Assembly: GCF_030269925.1 (NCBI RefSeq)
Contig: NC_085121.1
Location: 8,511,501 to 8,575,500 of the forward strand
Origin: Bombyx mori
Lineage: Eukaryota > Arthropoda > Insecta > Lepidoptera > Bombycidae
Direction of reading: 5' to 3'
Length of the DNA stretch: 64,000 bases
In this document: positions 25,001 to 40,000 of the stretch, one piece after another
Layout: each line of letters starts with the position of its first letter
Numbering within the stretch: position 1 is the first letter of the stretch
Position numbers and translations under genes: made by a program
Notes under the pieces: generated by a model
What the model was told of the DNA's origin: nothing
The model's input: the letters and a program-made list of their open reading frames with translations, nothing else
Databases searched by the model: none

Positions 25001-28000
25001 TGTGTCAATGGGTTAGTTTACTCACCGAACCCTTCTTCGCAAGCGACGGGTTCGACGAGAACGGTGACCGGTCCTTGAGATACCTAAAAGCACCGTTAGT
25101 GGATCGGGAGAATCCGAAATGACGTGTGTAATCTTGCGTTATTTGAATAACATTATGTTATTTCCGACCTTTCGTATACTTCACAGTTTTCGTGCGTCAC
25201 CAGCAACTAACTCAACATCTAAATATTATACCGTTTTAATATCATGGACAACTTATTGTTTTGCATAATGACCGCCTTTTATGTTGAAAGACATGATGAT
25301 GTAGCGGCAAAAATAAACGGTTTTTTTGTTGTAAATTACACAATATTTGTTTATTTGTACGTATTCTAGTTTATTTTGTACTTACCGGGAAATAAGCGTG
25401 GGCGAGGGTGCCTCCTGGACCATCAAAAGGATCTCCGTCACCGTGCTCGCCTTTCTCAAACCTGCAATAAACAATTTCGTATTAAAATTCAGTTTTATTA
25501 CTATCAAATGTCTTTTATTTGTTAGCCTAAAGTTAAATTTTGAAACCCGAACAGAATTACTATCAAATGTTTTTTATTTGTTAGCCTCAAGTTAAATTTT
25601 GAAACCCGAACAGAATTTGGGAGTTTTATTACTATCAAATGTCTTTTATTTGTTAGCCTAAAGTTAAATTTTGAAACCCGAATAGAATTTGGGAGTTTTA
25701 TTACTATCAAATGTCTTTTATTTGTTAGCCTAAAGTTAAATTTTGAAACCCGAACAGAATTTGGGAGTTTTATTACTATCAAATGTTTTTCATTTGTTAG
25801 CCTAAAGTTAAATTTTGAAACCCGAACAGAATTTCGGAACAGTAATCTTGTGTTTAAAGTAGTGTTTCTTTATATAAATGTGCTCCTACTGAGTATCCTA
25901 AGCTCACACCTGAAGTGAGGTTTTATAAAAATAGTATAGATAATTTTTTTATTTTTTATTTATCTAATATTATCCAATGACGTTGCAGATAAAGGAGCAA
26001 TTTTAAAATTCGAATATGAAAATTTACATACAAATAACATTAAAAAAAATCTGTAGGTACGAACGGCCATTGTGACAACAATCAAATCATTATGGAGCAT
26101 TCAATGACAACAATTCTCGTTTAGTTACGCAACATAGATAACCGACGGATTGTTACGAAAAACGCATCATTACTGATACACAAACATTCCCGTACAATGC
26201 GTACTTACTGCAATTTTATATTTCATTATGACTGTACAAATATATGAAATAATCACTTATCGTAATGTATAATGTAACTGGGAGAAACGGCCCGTTTCGC
26301 ACGTACGCATAGATTTTTCAAAAGAAATTTTATTAAAGTAACAACAATACAAACGAAACCACTAATAATAATTGAATGAATGTAATAAAACGACTTTTCG
26401 TCAAATCGAAGAAATGTAATGAATATAGATTGCGTAAGCTCAGTTTTATTAGTGATACCCATTGTCTGTTTTGTGGTACAATCAGAATTTCTCAATATAT
26501 CTTAACTAATGCTGACATTAAAAATAGATATTTTTTTTAAATTTGAATAACAGTTTTCTCAATATTTTTGTTGCATTTGGAAAGACTTATTTTACTGTTA
26601 TAAATCAGATACGTAAATAAGTCATGCATTCAACTTTGAAAGATAGAATGGTCCCTTTTAATGATTACCGTCGCAGTCAGTCGAGCTGATGGCTCATCTG
26701 ATATTGAGTAGTCGCCGTCGCTCGTGACATTAACACTGCCAAGAACTCACTCTGTTACTGATGTAATTCCAGTACAACTGATACTTCGATCTAATGTGCA
26801 ACATGCGATATTTTCATGTTTTTTTATTGCTTAGATGGTTGGACGAGCTCACAGTCCACCTGGTGTTAAGTGGTTACTGGAGTCCATAGACCGTAAATGC
26901 GCCACCCACTTTGAAATATAAGTTCTAAGGTCTCGAGTATAGTTATAACGGCTGCCCCATCCTTCAAACCGAAACGCATTACTTCTTCGCGGCAAAAATA
27001 GGCAAGGTGGTGGTACCTACCGGTGCGGACTCACAAGAGGTCTTACCACCAATAAAAAGGCCAGTGTATAGGCCTTTGTTTTTAATTAGGAGCGGTGGTT
27101 AAAGAGGAGCTTATGATCCACGCATTTCTCTCACACTCTTGCTTACAAATGTTTCGGAAGTCTCCTATTCCTTTTTTGGTGCATTTGACGATAGACGGCC
27201 GGTATGCTAGTGAGTGGTCATTGTCGCTCATGGACATTGACAATACCAGCGACAGTGCCAAATTGTTGCCTACCGATGAAGATTCTCCATAAACTATATT
27301 TGAATAAGGACGTTCACAGAACTCAAGAAACATCCTGGAAAGGTTTATTTTCCAGAGCTGGATGGAAAATGATAAAAATGATGTCTGGAAATACAGTGTT
27401 GACATGTGGAACATTCCCGGAAGGTAAGAATACACTCTGTACACGTACTGCAATGTTATTTCAGTTATTTCAGACAATTCTTGATTAGGCATCCGAAATT
27501 ACCTAATTTCTATGTGGACTTGACCGGATCTCTTTTGTGTGAAAGTAAGATCCGTGTAGTCAGACCAGACGGAGAAGGCTTTGGCAAGCTCAGCATCGAC
27601 TTCGGCGCGATTCAGTCTTGATGGGTACTTGGATATCTTGTACGTCAGATTTTTGACACGCCATCTTGACCCTAAAACATCGATAGAAATCATTTTTAAT
27701 ACCTAAAATTTACCCTTCGTTTGAAGTACCTACATACACGTTGTATAATCACAAAAATGATATTTCCTCTCTGGTTAACGTAAATATTAGAAACAAGCCG
27801 TTACAAAACAACATTTTCCGTTTCTAGTGCTAAGTCTATGTCTGGAACACGATTTAAGTTTAACAGCATATTCAATACGGAAATAAACATTGTAACAAAA
27901 CTACATATAATAAAGTAATAGGCCTGTCCTCTATGATGTAGGTCAGAAACGGTAAATGAATATAATGATGCGTGATACATGTTTAAATAACTCACCTTGC

Positions 28001-31000
28001 AATGCGTATCTTTTGGCACGACTCTCTCCGAAGCCTACTTTATCTCTAACTCCACACCTTGGCAATGACATCATTTCGTTCGTTTGGTCATCCAGTTCAC
28101 CTGCAAACAAATTATCTTATCAAAATGTTAACTTGTGCAAACTTGGGTGTATTTAAAGTCCAAGGTGTTATTTATTGACTTAATGGATATACAAGTGGAT
28201 CATCCACTTAATGTTAAGCGATTACCGAAGAGAAGTGAGATCAAACTGTCTATAGCGGCTGCCCTATCTTTACAACTAGAGGGCTACTTAGCGCCATAAA
28301 TGGGCAGCGCAATAGAACCTACCGCACGGTTTCTTAATATGCCCTATCATCAGAGATAAAGCAAATTTTGATTTTTAAAATAAAATGATGATGCTACTAC
28401 CACGGAGGCTTGTTTAAGAATTAATAGTATTATGAGTAGTTAAGATATATGTAGTTACATCTATAATTATATTTTTTCTAAAGTTACTTTTTTTCAATCG
28501 TTCAAAAACATAAGTAGCCTTGTGGATCAAGAGACAAAACGTATTTTAATGGTGACTAGGAAGTAATTACTCAATCACATCGACCAAAACCGCTCGCGGA
28601 AAACTTCGGACAAACAGGAACAACGGTTGTCAATTGTCAACGAGTCGGTCAGCTGACGAGAACAAAATCAGAATTTTATATTATGACAAATTCAAAACAC
28701 GCTTATCGCGATACTTGTGACATAGAATATTAAAACGTTTTAATTTCAGAGGCATCTCGTACGGGTCCATGTGTTTTTGTCGTTAATTTTCCGAAACTTG
28801 ACAATCGTTTTACGATCTTCGTATTTGAAGGCACCGAGTTCCAACGTGACGGACGTGTTATTAAAATTAATGGCATCATTAAGGCCACGTCGAGTCATAA
28901 ACATGGTGTTTGTAACAAACTGCTAACCCAACTCGTGCACTGACCGATATGAATTATTTATTTGCGCATATATCGACGGTGCGCTATTTGCTTACATAAT
29001 AACTCGCCTTCAGTCATCGTGAAGACCAATAAACTACTTCTCGTGTCAAAGCACGTACATACAGACACGTATGCGAAGACGATACTAGTTCTGCCCACAT
29101 AACCCTATGTTGTACGTTAAGATGGCTGGTTCGGACTTTTAAATGGTAGTTGGGAGGGTCATAATAACTACGATGAAAACATCAAGGTTTCTAAATTGTG
29201 AAGCGTGGAGAGCTGGCGAGCCTTCAGTGGATCGAGTCCATGGCTAGAACAAACCTACAACTAGAAACTTAAATTATGATGTGGGCGATGTTGTTTATAA
29301 CTCCATTAATGGATCGAAATAAATCGAATTACAAAATGTTTTAATAAAGTAACTGATTTATTGCTAACTATTACCTACTTAATTTAAAAAAATACTCTAT
29401 TGTATATAAAAAATCGGTTATTTAATAAAAAAAAGCGTAAATTATGCTATTCAATAAATGTATATTACCTATTTTGAAGCTGATTTAACTACATATAAGA
29501 ACTTTTATGAAAAAAATTAATAATCGTATTTTAGGCCCGCGTGTAGGTATATATGTTCGCACTCTGCCTATTTTTGGCATGAAGCAGTAATTCAATCCTA
29601 TCTGTAGGGTGGGGATTGGAGTTAAATATTACAATTGAGACTTCGCAATCAGTCTCGAGGTAGGCAAAGGCATCCACATTGTGATGTCCATGGGCTCCTG
29701 TAGCCGCTTACACCAGATCTGTTCAATGAAATTTAAAAAAGCCGCGGAAGAAATAGGCACGTACAGTGCTACTAATCTGTTCAGGTGAAGAGAGTGGAAT
29801 GCAACAGGTTTACGCGATTTTTGTATTGGAAACTTTGCTACAGTTAAATTACGCTGTTAACTCAATACAAAGGCATTAAATGTTCAATACAAGATTTTAA
29901 CAAAAAAGAAAGTTGTCTTCAACATATCAAACATAGTCGATGCCAATTAAATATGCTCTAAAAACTAAAGTAAAACTAAACTAAAATCTACTAGTCAGAT
30001 CTTGATCAAATTTAAATAGGACCATATGAGAAGCACCAGCTTTCAAATTAAATTAAAATCATAAAAATCGATTCACCTAGAAAAATATCCAACTCTAAGG
30101 TAAAAATACACTAAATTGATAGCCTCCTTTTTCTGAAGACGACTAATTGCAGACTTCTTTCTCGATATGTTTTCAAAAAATAGTTTAATAAGAATCTCGG
30201 TTACTAATAAGTTAAACTCATCATTCTTATCAGTGCTGCAAATGACAAACTTTTTAACTGATAACACAATTACTTTGACTCTTAATGTAGTCTTAATTTC
30301 AGAAGTTATTTATTACTATTTCCGATATCGACGTGGATTAATTTAGATTAAGAAACCTCAAACAACATTATTACGACTAGAATACGTCACAGTTTTGTGT
30401 GTGAGTGATAAATGTATTTTAAAATCTAACCAATACCAGAGAACAAATATTTGCTACTGAAATGCATTTCTCAGAGACGTCTCTATTTTGTCTGTCATTT
30501 AAAATGAGACTTAATAATTGTCTTACCCGTAGCATTAAGACCAGCGAAGCTCTGAAATTCGGCAATGGCTCTCCTCCACGAGCTCTCATCCATAATGTGT
30601 CCACTCGAAGGATTCCTTACTGATGGACTTAAATAACCGTACTGTGCTAAATACATCTGAAACAAAAATTAGAATTTTTAAGCACTAATTCATTATTTAT
30701 CCATACAGTGTATAGTAAATTTACTCCTAAAATATATTTACTATTTGCGTGTACCATAAATTACGAAAATAGATTTACGTTGAACGCATAGACATAATTA
30801 GGTACTTTTCTGGAGAATTTCCAGAACCATTGTGACAACTAAGATTAAATATAATTACAAAACAATTGACACACAAAGTAGTTTGAATTGAAACATACTA
30901 ATTTCCTTGCATAGCTCTCATTTATCTTCTTTGTAGGTATCTTCTGACGTTGTATTATCTCGCATCATCGCAAGGTTACCTACCCATTGTTTATTGTCAA

Positions 31001-34000
31001 CGCACTTGATAAGGATAGCACGAAACAGTGCATACATATATCATGTATACACGTGTGAATATCTAGATTTTTATCATGAACGATGTTTCCAATATTTTCA
31101 ATTCATCCATTAGGTATTACCACTTCAACTTCCGAATATTATCAACCCACTTATCATAAAATACCAATTTGACTTACTTTGTTACAAGTCATGTCTTTCT
31201 CGAAATTAAAAGTTATCAACCAAATTATTCGTCGTGTTATGTTCAATAAATGCATAAAGAGAAAATGTGGTGTTGACCGGTAGGGATGGCAGACGAAGTC
31301 ATGCGACTTTGAGCAGAGGCAGCGGCTGCATACGTGCCCTGCATCACAATATGTTTACATATATGCGTGGCTGGTACCGAATGGATACAGCTACCTTTGT
31401 TCCTCTCACCGGGGAATCCTAACAATGGCTAATCCTTACCCAGTCAATACCCCCTAAAGCCCATGTTTGCTATTGTCTGTGTATTGTAAATGTTAGGCGA
31501 ATGCTAAACGTATTTTTAAAGTTATCATTATTTGTTGAACAAATAATTTGTCATCAGTCCAAATGATTGTCAGAGGACGTAAAGTTAATGAGGACGTAAC
31601 ACGACAACTGCATATAGGAGATCCGCAAATACTTAATGTAGTTAACATCTCTGAGTCGCATACAGATTATTACAATTCTCGTAAATTTTTGTTCGTGTAA
31701 GTCGTTGAAAGGGCTCAATGCATTTTATATCGATACAATAAAGAGAATCGTGTAGTTACAGATTGAATTTAAATGAAGCCTGTCAATGAGTAATCGTGAG
31801 AGAATTGCTCAGATTTTGGTAACAGTCGTGGACCTATGCGGCGGCCAGTCGGGCGTTGACACTCCCTCACAGGCCATTGATCGCCTGCACGGATTCGAAT
31901 ACAATAAATTCATCTAATATTAACCGAAACTTTGTATTAAATTATGTAAAACTTTGAGTACGGAGCATATAATAACATTAAAAGAAGTAATTAGAAATCA
32001 AATCGCTGCATTCAAAATTGAAGACGAGCTACGTAAAAGTAGTAGTGGTTTTTTTTTTAAAGAATACAATTAAAATAAATGTAGGTAACCTGCCTTTAAC
32101 AAGAACCGCGAAAGAGCGAATGTAATGACTGTTAAATAATAATTTAGTATATCCGTATCGGGGTCAGTGTATTCTAGAGAGTAACGGGCACTGTCTGAAG
32201 CTGCGCCTGTTCATTTGATAAGTCTTGTTCTCGACGAAGCAAGCGCTCCACAGACCCACTTATGCCATGCAAATTTTACCGCCTCAAGGCGCGACCAACG
32301 GCAACCTATTATCACGTGTACTCGCTAATCGACCATGCGAATTGAAAAAGTACTTTTGTCACATACAAATATTTACGCTTTGCTGCAGTCACGGACAGTG
32401 ATGGTACTGTTAATTTTCAACAAATGCTAAATAATCAACAAATGTTATTATACTCGTACAGTGAGTCAGCTTATTTACCCACTTGTAAGAAGAGATAAGT
32501 ACAAGCAAATAGAAGGAGAGCGATGATTTTTATTGTAAATTAATCACGCAATCGATCAACGTTACTTCTAATGGATAGAGTGAGTCAGTTTAAAGGACTT
32601 CAGTAGAAATACCGAACACACCAAAACTATCGACTGACTCACGGAAATGTCAATTAACTAAAGTGATGAAAATCGATGAAGGATATGAAGGTGCAAATAA
32701 TAATAATAATAAAACATTTATTTCAGAAAAAAACCATAAAATATATAAATAGACTTTTTTTTTTTTTCTTCTTTATGTAATTTAAACTCAAAGTATGAAA
32801 TGTTAAAAAAGCCTTTTCCAATATATGTAATTTTAAATGTAAACAAATAATCAGGTACTTCCTGACGAACGCACCCATATATTTGTTTAGTGCGTAAGAA
32901 AATTAAATGTTGAATCAGTTTTTATATGCTTTACTCCTTAATCATTAAAGTACATAAAACAATAATTTTAACATTGTAGTGAGACACAGTCTTTTAACAT
33001 CTAGTCGTTGACCTAATTTGTCGCACAATTCAGGGTCATTGGTTATGATTCATTTCAATATTGATAAATCAACAAAAGAGCACTTTGAACATTTGAATTT
33101 CTTTGTAAGCACACTGCATATGTTCTAACTATGTCATCGAATTTGTTTACAAAACAAAAGCTTAATTTTCATTAAAATGCAGTAATGCGTGAATTAATAT
33201 TCATGTAGCGGCTTTTAAGGCGTAGTAGAATAGACATGTGTAACAAAAGATCGAGGGCTGTTTATCCTTAGCTAAACGATTACAATGTACGCCACGCCAT
33301 GCGGGCATTTGTGATTGCGTTCATCGCTCATACTTATTGTTGTATAACGACTGACATTAACTGTGATTTACGTACAAACGTGGAAATGACAATTTTTGCC
33401 CTGCGGCCACGACACGAACTCTATGTCATTTTTGTAGTAATATTTCCTAGGGTTTTCACAAGTCGTGGAAATAACAGAAAGACAGTTTGTTAATCTGTTA
33501 ATCTAATGTAACCATATAAATAGGAGATGTATGGAAATGGTAGTGCAAGGTAGAGGGGGAAGAGGTCGACCGAAGAAGACATGGATGGAGTGTGTGAATG
33601 ACGATATGAGAGAGAGAGAGGAGTGAGTGTTGAGATGACGGCTGATAGAAGAGAATGGATGAGAAAAATTAGCTGTGCCGACCCCACCTAGTGGGATAAG
33701 GTGAAGAAAAAGAAGATAAACTGCATGTAAGTATCTTTAAACTTCGCGTCAAATAGAAAGAACAGTCGTATCAATCCATCCACAATCAATCCTAAGCTAT
33801 TTTATGAACTCAGATTAGAAGAAATACTGTCTATGGAAACATCTTCCGCAGTTTTCTCTATATAATGACGCTAGAGCACAAACTATATTACCTGTATGAA
33901 CCGTTGGCATTTGGCTGTTTTTTTTTTTAAATAATTTCTGAAATTGTCGTTTTTCCCGCAATTTTGAAAATCTAGTAACACAAACTATGTGAAGGTAATT

Positions 34001-37000
34001 TTTATTTAATTAAAACTGCTAATTCGATCCTATTTTTTTTTAAATGCATACACGTTCTTAGGTAAGCAAAAAAGACTGTTTTCTTTAGGAAGATTTTTAC
34101 ATAAACGCTTGTAAAACTAGTAAAAAAAACAGTTCAGCACTTTATCGAGTTTATTTACATACAAATTATCAATGGCTATGGTTATGGCATATCCGGCTAT
34201 GGAATGAGCTCCCCTCCCCATGAGGTTTCCCGAGCGCTATGACATGTCCAAACGAGGCTTGTGGAGAGTATTAAGCGGTAGGCAGCGGCTTGGCTCTGCC
34301 CCTGGCATTGCTGAAGTCCATGGGTGACGGTAATCACTCACAAGGTCCGCCTACAAGGGCAATAAAAAAAAAAAAAACGATCTGCCTGCCACAAGAACAT
34401 CATGATTCCCCAACTAATCAAGTATATTCCAGTATACGCTTTCGTCATTCATATTTACAAAACATTGTTTCCTTTTGTAAGAACAAAAGCTGAACTTGTT
34501 GCGGGTTTTGAATTTTATCAAGCCGTGCAACTCTTGCAACTATTTCCGCGAAAAACATCTGCAGCTCGATCTTTCTGATATATCATACTGAGAAATGATG
34601 CAACACGTGCAAGAACTTGTAAACACATACCAAAACTGATTCGGAACTATATACAATTGAAATCATTCTTTTCTCTTAGATTTAATTAAGCTATTAACAA
34701 AAATCTCTCTTTTTTTCAATGACGAGAATACGTGTCAGTTGTAGAGTGAGCCCATCATGCCTTTTTATGTCCTAAAATACATAATAATGTGTTCCAGTTT
34801 GAAGAATAGCCGTTATACAATACAATTTAACGGCCGTCTGGTGTAGTGGTAAGTGACATGGTCACTACACAAGGGGGTCGCGGGTTCGAATCCCGCCAAG
34901 AGAAGATATTTATATGATAAATATAAATGTCTTTTCCAGGGTTATGGATGTATATTAAATATATGTATGTGTATAATAAAAATCTTACATTTATATCCGT
35001 TGTCTGGTACCTGTAACACAAGTTCTTTACGAACTTATCACGGGACCAGTTAACGTGGCGTGGTTGTTAGTAAAATATTTATTTATTATTATAATTATTA
35101 ACTGAGACTCTAACAGCATCATATATCACGGTGGCTAGTGGCTTCACGTTATGATAACCATAGGCTCCGATAGTCATTTAACAAGAAGGGTTCCAAGCTC
35201 GACATTTACGTTATAAAAAAGCGTGTACTAAATATACGTCTTGCGCCACAGATAATAATTCGAACTATTTTTTATAAATCATAAAACATTACAAAGTAGG
35301 CATATATAAAATAGTGTTCAATATTTTTATCGATGTAGACAATAGATTATGATAATGATAGAAAATAATCACACGAATGATCATTTTCCTCATAGACCGA
35401 ACTTGCAAAAAAACCATCAATCAATTGGAAATGCAACGTCTTCTCGAGAACTCCAATGCTAACAGCCAATGCCCACGCGACGTCCTGTTTTGATATCTAT
35501 AGTATCTCTGTTAAAACTACATATTATGGCATCTTAACTAGATAACATACCGAATTGTTATATATTCATGTTAAGTGTTATGTGTTAATATGTTAACGGG
35601 GCTGAAAAGTTTTTTGTTTGTAATTAAATATACGTGTAACATAGCTGTTTCGTTAACATGAAAAACTGTCGTAGGTAAGTTCATTTTTATCGCATCATGA
35701 AGCCTAAGTCTAATCTAATTCTAAGTTGAATAAGTATTCATAATTCATTTTCTATTCTAATTTGAAAGATTGATTAATTTATTCGATGATATTGTTTCAA
35801 TATTGGTCCAAAGAAAGAAATTGATTTATAATTAAAATAATCTACATCAGGTTATTGTTTTGATTAATATTGGCGTAGTATTCCAATGTGCATTTATGAA
35901 TAGATTCCTGCGCAAGTACATACCTGAGGGGTTAGTGTATGTTTTCACTGCGCCACATCCAACTCGTGGACTTGATTATTTTGTATACAACTGTTTTTTC
36001 CGTGTCTTAATTAGATCACATGTATTAGTTATTTATTGCCCTATTCGTGTTATTTACTGTAACGACACAAGGAAGTACCTACTTACTGCGCACATGAAAT
36101 TTTAATTTACACATTGACATTCATAAAACGTGACCAAACCATCAGGTATCAAATTGGATTAGGAATCGTTTGTAGATCAAACCTTAAGAGTCGAGTCACA
36201 TCATCTATCTATCTACACAAATAATAATGAATGTTTCTTGGTATTATTGTCCTTAAAACATTCATAAACCGATTTTCTCATTGTAATGAAAATTTGTGAG
36301 GTTTTTGGTAGTACTTTAGGAAAGATTTCTCGCATAGTACGACCAACGATAGACAACAAGCCTGAAGTTTCAAAAAACATGTTTTTCAATCAATTAGACA
36401 CTAAGTTAGGTACAGCAGAGTATAGCGGGTTTCACTAGTGCTGCAATAAATTTCTAAATCTATTCGAAAAGTAGAAGAAATTCTCATTTATAATATCATT
36501 AATTTATTGTAATCGAAAATAAATAAAATTATATTAACTATATCCGTTATAAACTTTTCCGTATTTCATATTTCCTAGATATATACAATATTGTTGGAAA
36601 GATATTTGCTACTTTTGTTTTTTAATTTCAAGGTTATTGTTAACATTAAATTGAATATGCAATTTCGAAAAGGGCACATGTCGCATATTTTGTCAAATAC
36701 GTTTTTTCATATACATGTAGTTTTGAGGCTTACATAGACCCATTTTATAATAATTCCAGTAATTTTCAATTGCTAATTAACACTAAAATGTATCTCAAAA
36801 GTAAATATTTTAAATTTTACACTGCTTTAGAAAATAATCAGTTTTTTTCATTTCCTAAAAATTTTACATTTTCAGAGATGTGCCCTTTTCGAAATTTCAT
36901 ATTCAATTATTTTCGAAGACTCGAATATTTTACATAAAAAATGCGAGATTAAATTATAAAAGTAATTTTAATTACGTCATCGATTCGCGAAAACTCTAAA

Positions 37001-40000
37001 TATAAATTATATATAAAAACTCGAAAATCTTATATAGCCGCTTTTTCAAAAACTATTTCAATTCATGATGCCATTAAAGCAGTTGACTGGTATCCTAATA
37101 TATATATTTTTTTGCAATACAAACAATAATTCACTCGTTGTTTTTAATATATTGCTTCGATAGTTCTATAAATCTATAAATTACATCTTCAAGATGAATT
37201 GCCCGAGTAAAAATGAATGGTAATCGATGTCAATTACGTAATGTAACAACATGTTTGTTTCTTTGATTCCGTTTAACTTGCAAACGATGCGTAGTTATAG
37301 GATTTCAAGAAGCTGATTCATATAACAGTTCAGTGATTAGTCGCCGCAGTGCCTAATGCAAAAAGCATAGCATCATACTCGCGAACGAATGTAATAGCCG
37401 CCAGCTTGCAAGTTGGTCACATGCGTCCGACATAATTACTCTTGCAATTAATTTCAATTACGGCTCGATTATCAAAAGGCTAAACAGAATGTATAGCGTG
37501 TGAGACACCACTTTTCTATAATAGAATGTATGTAACGTTTGTTTTTATTTATTTTTTATTTATTAAATCGTTACGATGAGCAAGCCCTTTGTCCATCACA
37601 ATCACGTTTTTCACGTGTTTAGGGAGACATTATCTCATTTTTCAATTTCAATAGGCCGAGTGCTGATTACATGTCAATTGCGCGTGATTCCACACGTGTG
37701 CATCGCATTTTGTGAACCAGGCACGACGTTTGATTACGGCGTGACGTTGACGTTTTATACGGAAAATTTTTGACCCACATAATAATTAATAGGACAATAT
37801 GAATTCTCTATTTAATACTCCTTTTATTGTTACTGCAACGCTTTGAATACTTTTTCAATTTTCGTGGTCACAGACGACAAGTTGTCTTTTTTCACTTTAT
37901 AAATTCATAAAAGTAGTTTTAATTATGTTTACGACTCGGGAAATCCGAAGAAAATACAATTTCTTTCTCGTAAAATTTATGGATACACTTGGATACATCG
38001 AATTGTCGTTCACTTTTTTGAAACATTTAACCTACAAAATTTAGGTTAAAAGCTGTGCAATTAAAGAAATGCAAAAGAAAAATCTAGTCAAAATGACCAC
38101 AACGAACACAAGGGAAACAATACAGTGTAGTGATTAGCAAGGCGGCTGTAGTATGAAGGCCGCCGGTACTTCCTATGTGCGTGACGCGCATGCGCAGACG
38201 CCATCGTCCTGCTTGACTACTGACTGCACTGATCACATACACACGTCCACCGAATTTGACATGTCATTTCAAAGTTCAGAAGTCAAGGATGTCGTATTTC
38301 CCAATGCGATGTTTTAAACACGAGTCGTTTTTTTATGAACGGTGTTTTACCACTACCGTTATCGAAATAAATTACCGTATTATGAGACGTGACCCGGTCA
38401 GTTTTTGTCTGTGCCAGTGTCGAGGCTATATTCTATTGTCCTAGTGGCGCGCACACGCGTTCTGTTCCAACGTAAATTTATGTCATCGACTTCCTTTGTG
38501 ATGCTTTGTATTAATGAGATAAGACGCTATAGTCGTTTCGATAGCTTTGGTGCATGCTATCTTTGGGCGCATACGTTTGCCAGTAGTTGATTATGAACAT
38601 GAAAGACAGATTAATAATGGCAGCGTGACTTGTTATTGGTAGGGTTTGTATCTAATCGCAAGATTCTCGGAGTAAAACGTTTCAAATCAACACAACGTAA
38701 GCTTGGATTTGCTCCTATATTACGGAATGTCAGATTAAATTAAAAACGTGCACGGATCTATACAAGTATCCTCCAAATTATTGATGATAGTAAAAATTCG
38801 TCAATAGAAATGTTTAGTTTCTTTTATTGTTCGAGACTTTCACTAGAAGTTTCAAGGTAGAAGCCAAATGCCAATCACGTTAAGTAAATAAAATCTGTCA
38901 ACGTCTATAGTTCACGGTTTTTGCTTATTTTTTAGGTAAGCTATAAGGATTTATTTTATCCTAACTATGCTTATAACGATATTATTATTTTACCATAATT
39001 CGTTTATGTTTACAATTCTAATTTAGAAACATGAATATAAACAACAGAATAGGCTTTATTCAAGAAGTTCATTGCTCTTTTAGAGGGTGAAGGAATTTTA
39101 TGAGAGATAACCGCTGAACGTTTCGTACATGCATAGAATTTTTATAATGTATTATCGCATAAGGTAGAAGTGACGAAACAAAGAACTCACGAGCCCTCGG
39201 CAATTTCTGTTCGAGCTATTGTTCTTTGACCGAGCCGGCGGCATCGTTCAGAAGACACTCTATAAAAGGATACGTTTATCATAACAAAAACCTGCTTGAA
39301 ATAGCAGGAAATGCCTTACCCATGACAATGTGGCTACCATCAGATTACCATTAGCCCACGTGCCGCTGAGGACAATGACATTAATGTAACACCAGACACA
39401 ATCTCCTTGACAATTTCGGGGTATGAAATGATTTCGTGACTGCAACCGATGTGGTACGCTTGAAGCCGTGCTCACTCATCCGTATCCCTAGTAACGGTTT
39501 CTGCATTTCAATACTTCGTTTATCGGTTTGTTACAAATTGAAAACACGCTGGATATCATCGATTAGATATGTCTACAGTCTTTTTTTTTTCAATTCAAGG
39601 ACATCATCATTAATTAAAACCGGCTCTCTTATAAAAATACTTGTTTCTCTTTCTCAGTATATTTATATTGTATCGCAATGGTAATTATCTATGACGCGTT
39701 TAAGTTCAGATCGAGAAGTAATAATGCAGATGACGCGAGAATTATATTACACAGAGATCAGTATTTTCCTTTCTAAATGAGTCATATTTTTGTAAGCTGC
39801 CATCGCCCACTCTCCTTTAAATTATCACAGATTGACAAACGCGTTTAAATCAAAATACTAATAAAACTTACGTGTAAATATACATAAAATGTACAATATC
39901 AATAATGTTTAATCAAACATAATTTTTACCACAAAAATAAAGCAACGTATTTTGATGTGTGACAGCCAAAAAGTGGATACCGAGGTGCCTCTTGACCTTA

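Noticed and set aside
25522..25782. Protein with 24-residue repeats on the - strand
   Set aside because: Produced by a 72-bp minisatellite whose period is divisible by three; intronic, with no domain or promoter.
34830..34903. tRNA gene
   Set aside because: Has polymerase III boxes A and B but no closing acceptor stem, and it continues into a SINE body.
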